From: Bacillota bacterium | Lineage (GTDB): Bacteria > Bacillota > Clostridia > Lachnospirales > Lachnospiraceae | NCBI GenBank assembly: GCA_023437365.1 | Contig: JAEZGK010000088.1 | Location: forward strand, 1 to 6,954 | DNA length: 6,954 bases | Reading direction: 5' to 3' | Part shown: piece after piece, positions 6,038 through 6,954 of the stretch | Numbering within the stretch: position 1 is the first letter of the stretch | How the letters are laid out: every line of letters begins with the position of its first letter | Notes under the pieces: model-generated | The model's database searches: none | Seen by the model: only the letters and a program-made list of their open reading frames with translations | What the model was told of the DNA's origin: nothing | Program-made: the position numbers and the translations under genes

Positions 6038-6954
6038 ACCACTTCGCCTCCCGCCTTGCGTATATCGCGCTCATCGCGCTCGCCATTCTTGACGGCTACC
6101 CCTTCAATGATGCCTACCAGCGCCATGCACGCCACCATTGAGCTGCCGCCAGCGCTGATGAAGGGCAGCGTAATGCCCGTCAGCGGTATCAGCTTGATGA
6201 CGCCGCCGATAATGATGAATGACTGCAGCGACAGCATGCACGTTGCACCGAACACCAGCAGGGCGTCGAAGCGGTTGCTCGCGTTCATCGCAATGATCAT
6301 TCCGCGTATGATAAATACCAGATACATCAGTATCGTAATGATACCGAATATGATACCGAACTCTTCGCAGATTACTGCAAATATAAAGTCGCTTGTGTTT
6401 ACCGGCACCGATTCGGGATATCCCAAACCCAACCCCGCACCGAATGCCCCGCCAGCCGCAATAGCCATCAGCCCCTGCACAATCTGATACCCTTGTGTGC
6501 GGTGATACATCCACGGATTCTGCCATATCTCCACACGCGTGCGCACATGCGGCAGCATATAATAACTGGCTACCGCACCCGCCGCGCCGACGCCCAAACC
6601 CGCGAACGTCAGCAGCGTACGTCCCGTACCCGCGAAAAACATAATCAGGAACGTGCCCGCAAACAGCAGTGCCGCTCCCAGGTCGTTGGACAGCACCAAT
6701 ATGATCACACAAAGTCCGGCAAAACCAATGTAGCCTAAGGTTACCCATTTGCCGCGCTGAGCAGCGAAAAAGTAAGCGGACACGATGATGAACAGCACCT
6801 TGGCAAACTCGCTGGGCTGAAACGACACCGACCCCAGGCTCACCCAGTTGCGCGCGCCGCCCTTGGTGTGGGCAAACAGGAACGCAAATGCCAGCAGCCC
6901 CAACGCTCCCGCCAGCATCAGGTAGTTGAGCCGCCCGAAGTCCTTGGCGCGCTT
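6034..6954 (-). CDS. FtsW/RodA/SpoVE family peptidoglycan glycosyltransferase (5' end missing)
   Basis: The frame is open to the right window edge, giving 306 residues of the C-terminal part; codons upstream of the ATG at 6918 continue as KRAKDFGRLNYL, so that ATG is internal. SEDS proteins are polytopic membrane enzymes that polymerise lipid II into glycan strands with a class B PBP. Counting from the first visible residue: GARNWVSLG at 33-41 followed by FQPSEFAK at 45-52, NDLGAALLF at 90-98 with the catalytic aspartate D91, GYQIVQGLMAIAAGGAFGAG at 155-174, DFIFAVICEEFG at 189-200, and the signature GITLPFISAGGSS at 260-272. About eight hydrophobic segments are visible and the tail from about 290 is charged. 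The following PbpA-like gene overlaps by 4 bp. FtsW, RodA and SpoVE cannot be separated reliably from this fragment; pairing with a PbpA-like protein leans to RodA. Confidence 0.93.
   Translation of the reverse strand, partial: KRAKDFGRLNYLMLAGALGLLAFAFLFAHTKGGARNWVSLGSVSFQPSEFAKVLFIIVSAYFFAAQRGKWVTLGYIGFAGLCVIILVLSNDLGAALLFAGTFLIMFFAGTGRTLLTFAGLGVGAAGAVASYYMLPHVRTRVEIWQNPWMYHRTQGYQIVQGLMAIAAGGAFGAGLGLGYPESVPVNTSDFIFAVICEEFGIIFGIITILMYLVFIIRGMIIAMNASNRFDALLVFGATCMLSLQSFIIIGGVIKLIPLTGITLPFISAGGSSMVACMALVGIIEGVAVKNGERDERDIRKAGGEVV
6047..6052 (-). promoter_or_regulatory. Ribosome binding site of the PbpA-like gene
   Basis: GGGAGG on the minus strand lies 9 nt before the ATG at 6037 and 12 nt before the next ATG, favouring the first of the two adjacent start codons. 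It is within the 3' end of the FtsW/RodA gene. Confidence 0.6.

Noticed and set aside
5762..6487. 241-codon open frame on the plus strand
   Set aside because: It is antisense to the junction of the PBP and FtsW/RodA genes, both clear real genes; no recognisable domain.
1..6954. Undescribed multi-gene system
   Set aside because: Every gene belongs to a well known core family in a plausible chromosomal order; there are no accessory or mobile genes.

Overview
The window carries seven protein genes, all on the minus strand, so it reads from high to low coordinates. The family set and gene order (FtsW/RodA with a PbpA-like transpeptidase, then uvrC; murB, PHP, rapZ, whiA) point to a Gram-positive anaerobe of the Clostridia type (Bacillota) with a moderately GC-rich chromosome. 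This placement is an inference from synteny and protein families. Nothing here fixes a genus.

Block A (6954 to 2809): the 3' part of an FtsW/RodA/SpoVE glycosyltransferase overlaps the start of a class B penicillin-binding protein by 4 bp. That gene is followed after 1 nt by uvrC. Together they give a peptidoglycan polymerase, its partner transpeptidase, and the UvrC endonuclease of nucleotide excision repair on one coupled message.

Gap (2808 to 2555): 254 nt without a gene. It contains a 10-bp and a 9-bp perfect inverted repeat plus three weaker ones, and a weak candidate promoter for murB. It is the only part of the window that the genes do not explain.

Block B (2554 to 1): murB makes the UDP-MurNAc precursor. 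It overlaps a PHP-domain metallo-phosphoesterase by 4 bp. One nucleotide further is rapZ, whose stop codon is part of the ribosome binding site of whiA, of which only the first 28 codons lie in the window. The yvcK gene that sits between rapZ and whiA in Bacillus subtilis is absent here.

The overall theme is cell-wall synthesis and growth control with a DNA-repair gene embedded. I found no mobile element, CRISPR array, tRNA, rRNA or defence system, and no convincing new system. The best lead is the structured gap between uvrC and murB.
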